Shown one piece after another: positions 8,496-18,730 of a stretch of DNA of 20,368 bases; position 1 is the stretch's first letter; every line of letters starts with the position of its first letter. This stretch comes from Chara braunii (Eukaryota > Streptophyta > Charophyceae > Charales > Characeae), in NCBI GenBank assembly GCA_003427395.1, contig BFEA01000207.1, positions 688,881-709,248 on the forward strand, in the 5' to 3' direction. The position numbers were made by a program, and so were the translations under genes. The notes under the pieces are model-generated. The model had not been told where the DNA came from, made no database searches, and saw only the letters and a program-made list of their open reading frames with translations.

Positions 8496-8821
8496 ATTCA
8501 CAGCCTGACGACTGTCCCGAGCCCCAAAAGACAAGGAATGAGATTAAGTCACAAGATTTGGAGGAAGTGGTTTCAGAGATCACAGGGGAACGAAAGTTCC
8601 TCCTGCTCACCCACACCAAATCGGATCCAACAGCAACCTCTCTAATCCATACAGTACAGAGTCTCAAGCACCCAATTGAGCCAGAAGACAACGAAGAAGA
8701 AGTAAACAAACTGATCCTACCTCTGTCTCAATCAAATTCTGTGAATGGAGAAGTGTCATCCCAATCTCAGATCGAATCACCACAAATGGAGATTGATTTT
8801 GACGGAGGACCTTCAGTCTGA
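8482..8821 (+). pseudogene. LINE-2 ORF1 region, fourth segment (acidic linker)
   Basis: After the inserted element the frame is open from 8495, just beyond a TAG at 8492-8494, to 8821. The sequence is rich in Glu, Asp, Ser and Gln, with KFLLLTHTKSDPTATSL as its only hydrophobic part. It ends with QMEIDFDGG, echoing DDMEID in the second segment. A frameshift near 8800-8815 leads into the next segment. Confidence 0.4.
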
Positions 8822-9422
8822 AGAAGAAAGCAGGATGACCCAGGGCGAAGGAAAAGAACCCTACTCAGTCCCTGTATCCTCAGAACTTACCAGCAAACGT
8901 GAGAAACTACGACAGCGTTTGAAAAAATTGCACGGTTTTTCTCCACTGGTACAATCAAGTATATTGATCCTCCCAGTCCGCTGCAAAGACGGTACCTAGG
9001 AAGTAGGATTATTAGAACCCATTGATGCACTATACGGAGAAGTGACAATCCAAGGAATCAAATCCTTATTTCTGTCGCTATCTAATATCACTGGGGAAAC
9101 CACAGATGAACCTCTGTTCAGAGGGGATATTCTGAAGTGCATAAAAGATCACTTCCCCCCAGGCGGAATGGCTACACTCACTATAACCAAAGACCCATGT
9201 AGATTGACAGAGAAGGATATCTATCTCAAATATGACAATACCAAACAGGTGAACCTACGATGGTTTAGCAATGACACTCTGAAAGAACTGCAAATGATGA
9301 AACTCAAAGCTAGCAAATCTTGGTCTGAGGATGAAGTTGGGGCCATTCTTCTTCGACTCCTACTTCACGGCAATCTCGAAGCTGGTGGAATCCTGGACAT
9401 CGGGAGTTGGGTAGACTTGTGA
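8745..9422 (+). pseudogene. LINE-2 ORF1 region, C-terminal globular segment (unknown domain)
   Basis: The convincing part starts about 8810 (DLQSEEESRMT) and runs to the stop at 9422, with one in-frame TAG (8997-8999). It has a basic helix-like stretch (KREKLRQRLKKLHGF), then a globular part with SLFLSLSNITGE, LFRGDILKCIKDHFPPGG and EVGAILLRLLLHGN. It ends 58 bp before ORF2 and in the same strand and order, so it is best read as the end of ORF1. The short pseudo-tail at 3601-3735 in LINE-1 occupies the same place. I recognise no family. It could alternatively be a separate small ORF between ORF1 and ORF2. Confidence 0.45.
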
Positions 9423-9480
9423 GAAGCCTCTCTCTCAAAAGGAAAAGGTTGTGGTCTTGCTAGTCTGTTAATCTTTTAAG

Positions 9481-11087
9481 ATGGATAGTACAAAGAAGAT
9501 AGATGCCCTATATAAGAAAGATATAAACTGGAAGCAAGCAAGGAGGAGTGTTGACCTAGACCTATGTTCCATTAATTTTAATGGGCTAGCGTCAGTCAAT
9601 CCCAACAAAAAACAGGCTATATATGACCAACTAAAAGGAATAGGTGGAAAAGATTGGCCGGATGTGATTTGCATCCAAGAAACTCACCTAATGAATTCAG
9701 GAGCCCACAACCACCGCCACAAAGACATTTGGCCACACCAATCCTACAGGGCCCATGCCCCTAAAGCAGGGAGTGCGGGTGTGGCAATTTGGGTCCCACC
9801 GTTATCTAGAGTGGAGGTTCTCTACTGTGAGGTAGATTCAATAGAAGGAAGATGGGTTTATATTCTAGTCATGTTGGAGATTGAAATCGTTGGAATCCTA
9901 AGTGTGTATGGGCCAAATGACGTCAAGGAACGCAGGACTTTCTTCGAGAACATCTTCCCTCGCCTCCCTGTTGGGATCCCAGTAATTATAGCAGGAGATT
10001 TGAATGCAGCTCCGAATAGGGAACTGGACAGATGGAATATTCCTTCCCCCTGTCCAACCTACGTAGAAAATGATGAGGTAATAATACATAACCTATGTCA
10101 TTCTCTAAATCAATTTGACTCATATAGAAGGCTCCACCCTACCAATAAAACTTTTACCTGCTTCAGGAGGGGTCCTTCAGGACAATTCACAAAGTCACGC
10201 ATAAATCTAATACTGGTGGCCGATGAGCTAGAAGGAGCCTTACAAGTAGCAGAAATCTTCCCCAAGAGTCATTTCCCAGTTCTGGATCACGCATTGTGTA
10301 TAGCTATTTTCTCCTTTAGGAAAAAAACGGACCAAGGAAAAGGTTACTACAAATTAAAAATTTCCCTCCTCAAAATAGAATGTTTCACCAGCTATCTTCG
10401 TGATGTATGGAACTTCTGGAAGGAACAGAAGAAGATCATCAATAATGATATAGTATGGTTCAACAACGGTCTAGCATTCCTAGGCCGTAAATGCAATGAA
10501 TATTCAAAGCTACTAGCCTCACAAAGACACTCAAAAGAAATTCAACTTCGAAAACGAATTCAAGATCTCCAATGTCAAGAAACAGAGTCACAGGATCGAG
10601 AAACCTTAGACCCCTTAGCTACAAAGATATTAAATCTTGAAAAAGAACTCTTGACACATATGGAATACAGATGGCAGGGATTGAGAATCAGGGGAAAACT
10701 CAGACGTCACCAGATAGAAGGGGCCATGGATGCACGCTTCTTTGCTATGACGAAAGCAAGAACAGGGAGAACGGTGATTGAGACTTTGGCTAATTATAAG
10801 AACAGGGATGCACCATGGGTCACCTCGACTGCGGCATGCACCAAACTGGCGAGAGATTTCTATAAAGAACTCTTCACTTCAGAAAATTGTGACATCCCAA
10901 TAAATCAACGCACCGAAGACATAGACAAATTTTTAACCCCACTCAAGAAAAAACTAACTGACAATCAAAAGGAAATGATGGATAAACCCCTCACGAAAGA
11001 TGAGATATAGAAAACTTTAATGCTTATGGAAGAGGAAAAAACTCCTGGTATTGATGGGCTACCCAAGGAATTCTGGGAATCCCTCTG
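9481..11087 (+). pseudogene. LINE-2 ORF2, endonuclease and linker
   Basis: This is an apurinic/apyrimidinic-like endonuclease, which nicks target DNA for target-primed reverse transcription. It starts at the ATG of MDSTKKIDAL. Residues seen: Asn34 in INFNGL, Glu67 in CIQETHL, SVYGPN at 141-146, Asp173 and Asn175 in AGDLN, and His270 in VLDHAL. The Asp of the SRID motif, kept in LINE-1, is Asn242 here (codon AAT at 10204-10206), which should abolish cleavage. A helical, charged linker follows (about 280-500). A TAG at 11008-11010 replaces a Trp that LINE-3 keeps at the same place. A one-base deletion near 11090 then shifts the frame into the RT. About 535 codons. Confidence 0.88.
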
Positions 11088-12338
11088 GACTCCCTCTCAC
11101 AAGACCTCATGGACTACATCAAGGCTGCCTGGTCCTCAGGAGAAATGGGTGAGTTCGTGGGACAAGGAGTACTAACCCTTCTATACAAAAAAGGGAAAAA
11201 AACAAACATTAGAAATTATCGTCAAATTACACTACTCACAGTAGTTTACAAATTGATAGCTAAAGCATTAGCTGACCGTCTCTCTACAGTTATAGCCGAT
11301 ATCATTCATCCATCCCAGTCAGGCTTTATCACGGGAAGAAACATACAGGACAACGTTCTTCTAATCAATGAGTTGGTCAGACTTACTCGTCAATTTAAAC
11401 TGAATGCGGTCTTCATTTTTATAGACTTTGAAAAAACATATGACCATGTGGACTGGTTCTTTTTGGACAAATGTTTAGAAAAATTTAATTTTGGTCAAGC
11501 ATTCAGGAGATGGATCCACATACTACATTATAATGCAACTACTCGAGTAATGATCAATGGAAACTTAGCCCCGCAAATTCCCCTACAGCGATCAGTAAGG
11601 CAAGGGGATCCTATTGCGCCCTTTCTATTTGTGATCGTCATGGAGGCATTAGCAGCAAACCTGAGATGCCACAAGGACATTAAACGCATCAAAATTATCT
11701 CTATTCATGAGGACGCCATCCCGGTATGTTCTTTGTTTGCAGATGACCTCTCTCTTATGGTAGAAGCATCAAAGGAGAACCTCGAAGAAATCCAAAGGAT
11801 GATGGGTAAATTTTGTCGTCTATCAGATATGAAAGTTAAGTGGGGTAGTAAGACCCTAGGATGGTGGATCCACCACCAAGGAGCCAGACCCCCAGAACAA
11901 CCCCGTGTCAAGTGGTTATCGTTAGATTCTTCTATCAGGGTTCTAGGGGTATCTCTCTCAGCAGAAGGAAAGCCAAAAACCAACAATGAATGGATAACTC
12001 AACCAGCAATCACCAAAATGGAACTGTGGAAAAATAAGCACGCTTCACTAATGGGTCGAGTTCTAGCCATTAACAGTGTTGTGTTAGCTTCCATATGGTA
12101 TAAATCAGCAATATGGGCAATGGATAAGACAACTCTCAAAATATTCCAACAACAACTATCGGCTTTCCTTTGGAGGGGTAATCATGAGCTCAAAAACGTT
12201 ATTAGTAGAGTCGCATGGCAATCAGTCATTCAGCCAAAGGCTAAGGGAGGATTGGGGATTATTGACCCAGCTACTCAAGCCATGGCTCTTTCTATTCAAT
12301 GGATCAAACGACTACTTTTCAATCACCAAACCCCCTAG
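11088..12338 (+). pseudogene. LINE-2 ORF2, reverse transcriptase
   Basis: RT copies the element RNA at the nicked target. All core motifs are visible: LLYKKG, YRQITLL, SGFITGRNIQDN, FIFIDFEKTYDHVDW with the first catalytic Asp at 11424-11426, RQGDPIAPFLFVI, FADDL with both Asp at 11742-11747, and MKVKWGSKT. The thumb/connection region continues with GRVLAINSVVLASIWYK, AFLWRGN and GGLGIIDPATQA. The frame ends at TAG 12336-12338; LINE-1 and LINE-3 both have Trp there, so this is a TGG-to-TAG change. LINE-3 has Ala where this copy has Thr in EKTYDH, another G-to-A change. The catalytic core itself is intact. Confidence 0.92.
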
Positions 12339-13913
12339 TCGGCTCTAGCATGGGAACAAATCAAAAGATTAGCCCCCCTTATACCTGAGGGCACTGACCC
12401 GTTAATGTGGCTAGAAAACCGCTCTTGGCCTTTGCCTAGAGCATCTCCAAAGGTCATCCCAGAGCAAATTATCTCAGATAGACAAGCTGCAAGAAATTAT
12501 CTCACCAATGACCTCTTCTGGGTAACCCTTCTTCAGACATGGAGAAAACTCTCATTGCCTGACAAGCTCCCCCCTGAAAGATGGGAAGAGGTTTGTCAGC
12601 AACCCCTCTTTAATAATAGATGGATTAGGGATTCTCAGGGGTATGTACTACACTGTATGGAGTCACCATGGAAGAGCTGGGTTAGAAAAGGAATCATCAG
12701 GATCAAAGATATATGGAATTCTGATACAAATGATTGGATCGAACCGGAAATCTTGCAAGACGCCCTCCGCTATTGTCACCACACAAAACAGGCTCTGGAA
12801 ACAATCATTGATTTAATTCCGCTAGACTGGATCAAAATTTTGAGAAAAGGACCCAAAGTTGAGATCAATGACTGGGTAGCCATTAGAGGCCACCCCCATG
12901 AAGTAGGGTCTATAATGGAAAAATACACGAATGGGGATATTCTCCTTGAACTATACGACCTAACATAAGAAAACCTTATCAGGCCGAAAAAGCAAGATCA
13001 GATCAGATGGGTTCAAGAGTGCCAAATTTTCAGAATCAGGACATTAAAGATAAATGATCAGCGTCTAGCCTTCAGGCCTGACACTCCCATCTCAAACTTA
13101 GCACTAGATCCAACTAATTGGATTTGGAACTCACCAAAGGAAAACAAAAGAATTAGTAGAACATTCCAAAGAGATATCCAAAATTTAACAGTGAAATCCA
13201 CCTATCGAATGCTAAGAACAAAAATTAACCTAAAGGATAGAATCTCGACTAGGTGGATGAAACACCTTAATCTCAGTAGACAAGAGATCAGAACCATAAA
13301 ATGGTTCCGATTAACAAAGTCCAAACCATCAAAGATCACTTCACTCCAATGGCAAATCGAACATAGGTGTCTTCCCACCAACGATTGGCTGATAGATAGA
13401 TCCTCCTTAGAACAAAAAAGATTAGCCTCACGTTGGTGCAAATTTTGTAAATCTGTATTCCCCAGTAGATTAATACCGGAAACTATAGAGCATATATTCA
13501 TGCAATGCCCAGGGGCAATATGGCTTTGGAGATGGTGGGATCGAATATGGAGTCAGTTTCATCCCCTCACTCCATGGCCCTGGGGATGGAAACCCATTCT
13601 CCTGGAAACATGGACTCAAGAAACAAATAATGATTTTGTTCAAAACCTATTCACTATTGGAAGGAGGGCGGTAATGTGGGTCATATGGCAAAGAAGATGC
13701 ACATATGAGATGGAAGGGGCCAGGTTGGATGACCCAGAATTCACTGAAACAATTAAATAACAGATTCAGACAGAATTATTATCAGTATGGGAACACACAA
13801 AAGAAAGAATCCAACACTTATCCTCTAAATCAGAGATTCTTCAACACATAAAACAATTCAGTCTCAGCTGGCTTGGAGGAAACCAGGGAATGAAACTGGG
13901 CGAAATCAAGTGA
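12339..13913 (+). pseudogene. LINE-2 ORF2, C-terminal region with zf-RVT zinc-binding domain
   Basis: The same frame as the RT continues through in-frame stops at 12336 (TAG), 12966-12968 (TAA) and 13758-13760 (TAA) to a TGA at 13911-13913. Between 13290 and 13530 lies a zf-RVT module: KITSLQWQIEHRCLPTNDW, then CKFC, then HIFMQC, giving C-x2-C-x14-H-x4-C, all intact. This module is typical of the end of plant L1 ORF2 proteins and is thought to help bind nucleic acid. Conserved Trp-rich positions (WRWWDRIW, VMWVIWQRRC) follow. LINE-1 aligns across the entire region. After the stop at 13758 the frame still looks protein-like for about 50 codons. Confidence 0.88.
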
Positions 13914-13960
13914 GATGAGAACAAAGGCGGAGAAAATGGAGAAATAAAAAGAGACTATAG

Positions 13961-15482
13961 ACTGTTTTTTACTGAGTGGTGTGTAGAAGATCCAAAAAGT
14001 TCTCAATTCAGCACGCAAGGGACCGCAAGGCCCTCCTCGAAAAATTGATGAAGGACCTCGAAGAATGGGATGAGCAGCTAATGGACGACCCTCTCCACCA
14101 CCCTACTTATGACAGCTTGCAAGAAACGAGGACCCACCTCCAAGACTACCTCGAAAGGCAAGCGCAGGCGTGGAGGATCCAAGCCAGGATCAAAAGAGCA
14201 CACACAGATGGGACAATGTCTAGGTCCTTTTTTAGTAAAGCAAGAGCCAGAGCAAGAGCCAACACTGTCCCAACACTTAGGCACCCACTGGATGGAGCGG
14301 CCCAGGTAGCGACTAACGCATACACAATAACAGACTATGCCGCCCAGTACGATCGGCACTTGTTCACCTCCCAGACTCTGACCAAGCCCCCCGATGAAGT
14401 TCGCCAAGCAAGAGAACAATTATTGGCTACGGTCCACGCTCGCCTCACAGACGCCCAAAGGAATGCACTTGACAGCCCCCTCACTGAACAAGATATATGG
14501 GAAGCGCTGTAGGACATGGAAGATGAGAAGACGCCAAGGATCGACTCGTTTCCCAAAGAATTTTGGATGCAATTTTGGGACCTGCTTAAGGACGACCTCA
14601 TGGACTACATACGGGCTGTCCAACAAAGGGGTACCTTCGGTGGCATGATCGGGCAAGGAGTGACCACGCTCCTGTATAAAAAGGATGATAGAGAAGACAT
14701 CATAAATTATAGGCCTATAACCCTCCTTCCAGTGCCCTACAAACTGGTGGCCAAAGCGCTCACCAAGATACTGCTCCCCCACATGAAGGTACTCATTCAC
14801 CCTGATCAAACAGGCTTTATGCCCAATCGTAACATCCATGACAACATCTTGTTAGTCAATGAAACCATCAGATATGCGAGGCAGCGAAAGGCTCAAGCGG
14901 CCATCATGTTCATAGACTTTGAGAAAGCCTATGACCATGTGGACTGGGATTTCTTGGACATGTGCTTGGTCAACATGAACTTTGGCCCGACCTTTTGTCA
15001 CTGGGTGCAACTCCTCCATAGGACGGCTTCCACTAACATCATGCTCAATGGCCACATGTCGCCTCCGATTCAGCTACAACGTTCGGTGCGCCAAGGCGAC
15101 CCTATAGCTCCCCTGTTGTTTGTGATCGTAATGGAAGCCCTCGCCTCAATGATCAGATCCCACCCCAGGATCAGCAAAGTGCATATCCCAGAAATCCTTG
15201 AGCATCTTATTCCAGTGACGTCTCTGTTTGCAGACGACCTCACAGCTTTGGTAAAAGCGGACGAGGACAGCATACGCGCCCTTACGCAAGTCGTACAACT
15301 TTTCTCGTTAGCGGCTGACATGAAAGTCGACTGGGGATCTAAGACAGAAGGTTGGTGGTTCCACCCGGCAGGGGATCCGCCACCGACTGAGCCAACAGTA
15401 GCATGGGCACGTAAGGAGGAGGCCATCAAAATATTGGGGGTAAGACTAACAACACTCGGGCCCCCCCCCAGATCATGGGGAC
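13961..15482 (+). pseudogene. LINE-3 fragment: ORF2 linker and reverse transcriptase
   Basis: This is a second plus-strand LINE copy, joined to the end of LINE-2 without a poly(A) tail between them. Homology to ORF2 starts in the endonuclease-RT linker (about 13970), so the endonuclease is absent. The charged linker leads to one in-frame TAG (14510-14512), then the RT: LLYKKDD, YRPITLLP, TGFMPNRNIHDN, MFIDFEKAYDHVDW, RQGDPIAPLLFVIV, FADDL (Asp codons 15233-15238) and MKVDWGSKT. All catalytic Asp residues are present. A run of nine C (15461-15469) coincides with a frameshift to the next segment. Codons are clearly more GC-rich than in LINE-2, so this is a different lineage or a less AT-drifted copy. 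Confidence 0.9.
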
Positions 15483-16172
15483 ATGATTGTCAACATGGCA
15501 ATAGACCGACTGGCTAAATGGGAAGGTTTGCACACCTCGATAGTCGGAAGGGCCCTGGTAATAAACAATGTTGTCCTGGCGGCCATTTGGTATAAACTAG
15601 CGGTCTGGCCGATGAACAAACAACAATATGCCAGGTTGAGAAAGACACTCACCACATACCTCTGGAAAAACAGCGCCAAAACCCAGAGTTGTGTGCAACG
15701 GGTAAGTTGGGAGGTCCTCACACAACCGAGGGTCAAGGGAGGGTTGGGGATATTGGATTCAGAAAGAGAGAGTGACGCACTGATTTTCAAAGTCATGATT
15801 TGGTTGTTAATAGGTAATGACATTCCATGGACACAGCTGACCTGCCTGCAGATTGTCATCCTGGCCCCGGAACCATCATCAGCAGCCAACACTCTGCATC
15901 CTCTTCGATGGCTAACTAATGCGCACTGGACAATACCCTCCCCCCGAAGCAAATGCAAGGGACAGACTCACGCCAAGCACCTAGGCTGGATCTGTTTCTG
16001 GATCCCCTATGGTCCTACATATTCAAACTCTGGAGGAAAAGCGGGCGACACCAAAAACCGACCCCGAATAGGTGGCAAGACATATGGAGGCAACCACTCT
16101 TTGGTAATCGCAACATCGTGGACGACAATGGTGACCCGCTGAGCCTCACCAAGAACTCCCCATGGCTCACTC
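15483..16172 (+). pseudogene. LINE-3 fragment: thumb/connection region, truncated
   Basis: The ORF2 frame resumes at 15483 with GRALVINNVVLAAIWYK and GGLGILDSE, aligning with LINE-2. A second frameshift near 15935-15955, at a run of six C, moves it to the frame containing RWQDIWRQPLFGN and SPWLTQ (to about 16172). There it stops matching: the zf-RVT part is missing, and the following bases read as integrase on the opposite strand. Confidence 0.85.
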
Positions 16173-16780
16173 AAGTGCTGCACTACCCAGTTCGTTTGTT
16201 CGGCCTGACCATTTGACTCGGGGTGGTGCCCTGATGTCATTTGCAATCGGGTGTCCATCTGTTGAGTTGTACTTTGTCATAGTTCGCTGGTGAATCTGAC
16301 ATCCCTATCACTAATGATGGACTTTGAGAGACACAGCTCACGTACCCAGTTGTCCATAAACAGCTTGATGACGTGGTCAGTCCTAGCTGTCTCAAGCATA
16401 GCGATTAGTCTAGAATACTTACTGAACTTGTCCACAATGATGAAGATGTACCTTATACCGCTCTTGCTGGTCACAAGGGTATCCATGAAGTCGATGGACA
16501 CACTTTGACTAGGTCCAACAGGAATAGGCAAGGGCTTGATAAGCCTAAGTGGTGCCCTCGTCCTTGGCTTGTCACGTTGACAAACCTGGCAAGTCTCTAC
16601 ATATTTTTTCGCATCGTCAATCATTGTGGGCCACCAGAAACGCGACACTAAATTTGTTGTTGTCTTCTTGTAACCGAAATGTTCGGTTGCATCGTGACAT
16701 TCACATAGAAATAAACTACATAAAGACTCTCTATTCGGGATACACAAACGTTTATTCCTAGCCTTCTTAAGGAACAACAA
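16173..16780 (-). pseudogene. Ty3/gypsy integrase fragment
   Basis: Integrase inserts retrotransposon cDNA into the genome. The zinc-binding HHCC motif is visible (residues His29, His34, Cys64, Cys67, counting from 16780), then the catalytic core with Asp97 in VSIDFMDTL and Asp158 in ISDRD. Past an in-frame TGA (16277-16279; a Trp is usual here in the family) come HHPESNGQAEQ, with the third acidic residue, and VVQHL. The protein is cut there, at about 16172, where LINE-3 begins on the other strand. The C-terminal integrase domain is absent. The frame is shared with the RNase H segment at 16886-17365. Confidence 0.88.
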
Positions 16781-17365
16781 ACCTTAAACCAACACAAACT
16801 CATCGGAAGTAGCCTTATCTTTAGTTTGCAGTTTGTGGATGGTCTCAGACATGATATTATCATCTTGATAGGCTTCCACCATAAATCAAGTTACATCGTT
16901 TGAAATCCCAAACTCAATCACTAGTGCGCCCAGATAGTCTGGTCGACGCAATAGTGCATCAGTCACTTTAATGTACTCTCCCTTGAGAGGGTCGAGCTTG
17001 AAGTCGTACATGTCTATGACTTCAATCCACCTCTTGAGTGCGTCGGAGAGCACAGGTTGTGTCTTAGTCCAGCGCGACATCTCATGGTCAGATCTCACAT
17101 AAACGAATCTGCCAAGGAGGTAGTGTCTCCAGTGACTCGGAACCAGCGCTTTATAGGGGGTATAGAGCTCACTCTCATACGTGGGCTTAACTAATTTATG
17201 AGATGGCATCTTTTTGGTCATGTACTTGATCGACTTCAACTTTTCCCCCACCTTTTCTGCAAGGACCGCGCTTATGCTATATTGGTTGGCGTTTGTGGTC
17301 ACAACAAAGGGTTGTTCAGGATCCGAAAGCTTAAGGACTTCATAGTGCGTTAAGGCATACTTCAA
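16781..17365 (-). pseudogene. Ty3/gypsy RNase H fragment and spacer to integrase
   Basis: RNase H removes the RNA strand after reverse transcription. The segment begins with KYALTHYEVLKLSDPEQPF. The first catalytic Asp, in the family's T-D-A-S motif, is Asn here (TTNANQY, residue 25 from 17365). YESEL, RHYLLGR, the DH motif (VRSDHEMSRW) and DALLRRPD follow. The frame then passes an in-frame TGA (about 16883-16885) and a TAA (about 16781-16783) and enters the integrase without a shift, so one polyprotein frame is preserved despite the stops. Confidence 0.85.
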
Positions 17366-17508
17366 TCTTCTGAAGCTGCCTCACACTCTTCGGTCCACTC
17401 TCAAGGCGTGTCAAGGCGAGTGAGGTTAGTTAGAGGACAAAATCTTGGTGCGACCAAGTTTGCATTTCTCCAAGTTAACCTTGTACTGATGTTGTATTAA
17501 GAGTCTGG
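17366..17508 (-). pseudogene. Ty3/gypsy RT end, internally deleted
   Basis: Upstream of the RNase H, short blocks typical of the end of the RT occur: VNLEKCKLGRTKIL (about 17490-17440), then PLTNLTRLDTP and EWTEECEAA (17440-17370). Some 50-60 residues normally found between the first two blocks are missing, so there is an internal deletion near 17440. An in-frame TGA precedes EWTEEC, and a one-base loss near 17370 separates this part from the RNase H frame. Homology ends about 17508. No gag, protease or LTR was identified. Confidence 0.65.
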
Positions 17509-18730
17509 CACCGTTTCCAAGTGCTCAGCGTTGTCGGACCAAATACCCCGGATATTTGGCCATATTTTTACAGTCGACAAAGTGATGGCACCGACCACCA
17601 TGACAGAGTCGGTCCGAAGTTCCAAGCGCGTGCGTTTTTCACCCCCCACTTTGAAACGATTTCCTCGAGGCCGAGGCAAATCGGTGGGAAATTTTCGTTT
17701 GTACGGCCGCGCATTATTATGACGTGCGCTATGATGGTTAGGATCGGTAGTAATACTCTTAGACCAAAGAAGTCCAAGATTCAGTTATGAAAACAAAGTC
17801 TACATAACGGCTTCGATAGCTTTAAGGCACATAAACCAACCGTGCACAATGCACGTGCCTTGGCACAATGCTCATTAAAAATAAGGAGCGTGAAAATAAT
17901 AAAACCCCCTCAATGACAAAGGTCGAGGGGTCGATTGGGTTAATGATGTGTCGGGCAAACCTACGATATTCCTGGAAAGTTAAGTGTTGGTACGTTTCTT
18001 TGAGTCAGTTTCAATTAATAAAACCCCCGACCATATGGTCGGAGCAACCATAAGAAGTCTAAAATACCTACGACAGCTAAACTACATCCGACAGCTTAGC
18101 ATAATCTCTTTTAAAATGAAGGATGGACTCGAGTCGTTGTCGAGCGCATCGGTCTCGCACGGGGACCCTCCTGGCCACGTCATGTAGGATTGGTGCCAGG
18201 ACTTTCTCCTTTATCTTGGTGCAACGGAGTTTCCGTCGCCGCTCTGGCCAAGTGCGCCAGCCATACCTCTCGTGAACCCCTACGACAAGATAGGGTCACA
18301 CGAGGTACAACCTACCTCCTCTTGCGAGAGTTGTCACCATCCTTTAGGTGGGCGTATCTCCACCGAGCTACTGAACCACCTGCGGAAGCTAATCAGATGC
18401 AATCGCAGAGGTGGCTCAGTTTGAGAGCGTTTCTCGTACGATGTAGCATAGGGGGTACGGGCGGTCCCACATCTTTATCGAACCCGTACGCGAACTGGCG
18501 CATTGGGGATCTGAAGTCCCAAGCGCGACTCGTCATCGGTCGACTAGGATATATCCAACTTACCATGTGTTACACTACGCTAAAAACATAAAATCAAAAT
18601 ATACACACAAACAAAACACTTTGAGTCCCTTTAGTATCCAACCCATAACCTTTTGGCACGAAAATCGGTTTAGCGTTGCGAACGAGGTTCAGAATAAATA
18701 TCGCGCGATCATAAACTTACTCATATTTTG
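17509..18730. other. Gene-free region with several perfect palindromes
   Basis: No open frame here looks like a protein. Inverted repeats seen: CCAAATA/TATTTGG (17539-17559), ACCGAC/GTCGGT (17590-17613), CCCCTC/GAGGGG (17906-17930), a perfect 16-bp palindrome CCGACCATATGGTCGG (18027-18042), and ACGGA/TCCGT around 18225. The phrase TAATAAAACCCCC occurs twice (17897-17909 and 18016-18028). Some of this may be untranslated sequence of an LTR element (for example TTGGTGCCAGGAC near 18190 could be a primer-binding-like site), but no LTR pair was found. Confidence 0.5.

Larger units (their letters stand above)
4861..13960 (+). mobile_element. LINE-2: near full-length plant L1-like non-LTR retrotransposon
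   Basis: The order is a 5' leader (4861-5130), an ORF1 region (5131-9422), a 58-bp gap, ORF2 (9481-13913) with endonuclease, RT and zf-RVT, and a short 3' segment. About 9.1 kb is long for a plant L1-type element, mainly because the ORF1 region is 4.3 kb. No poly(A) tail follows; LINE-3 homology starts about 50 bp after the last ORF2 stop. The 5' limit is set only by the A52G8 tract. Multiple stops and frameshifts make it non-autonomous. Its codons are more AT-rich than those of LINE-1 and LINE-3. Confidence 0.8.

Noticed and set aside
17509-17790. LTR of the gypsy element next to its pol fragment
   Set aside because: No matching second copy, TG...CA ends or polypurine tract could be identified, and the RT is truncated before reaching it.
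18190-18591. 133-codon open frame as a host protein
   Set aside because: No recognisable domain, composition not protein-like, and it starts at a weak context within palindrome-rich repetitive sequence.
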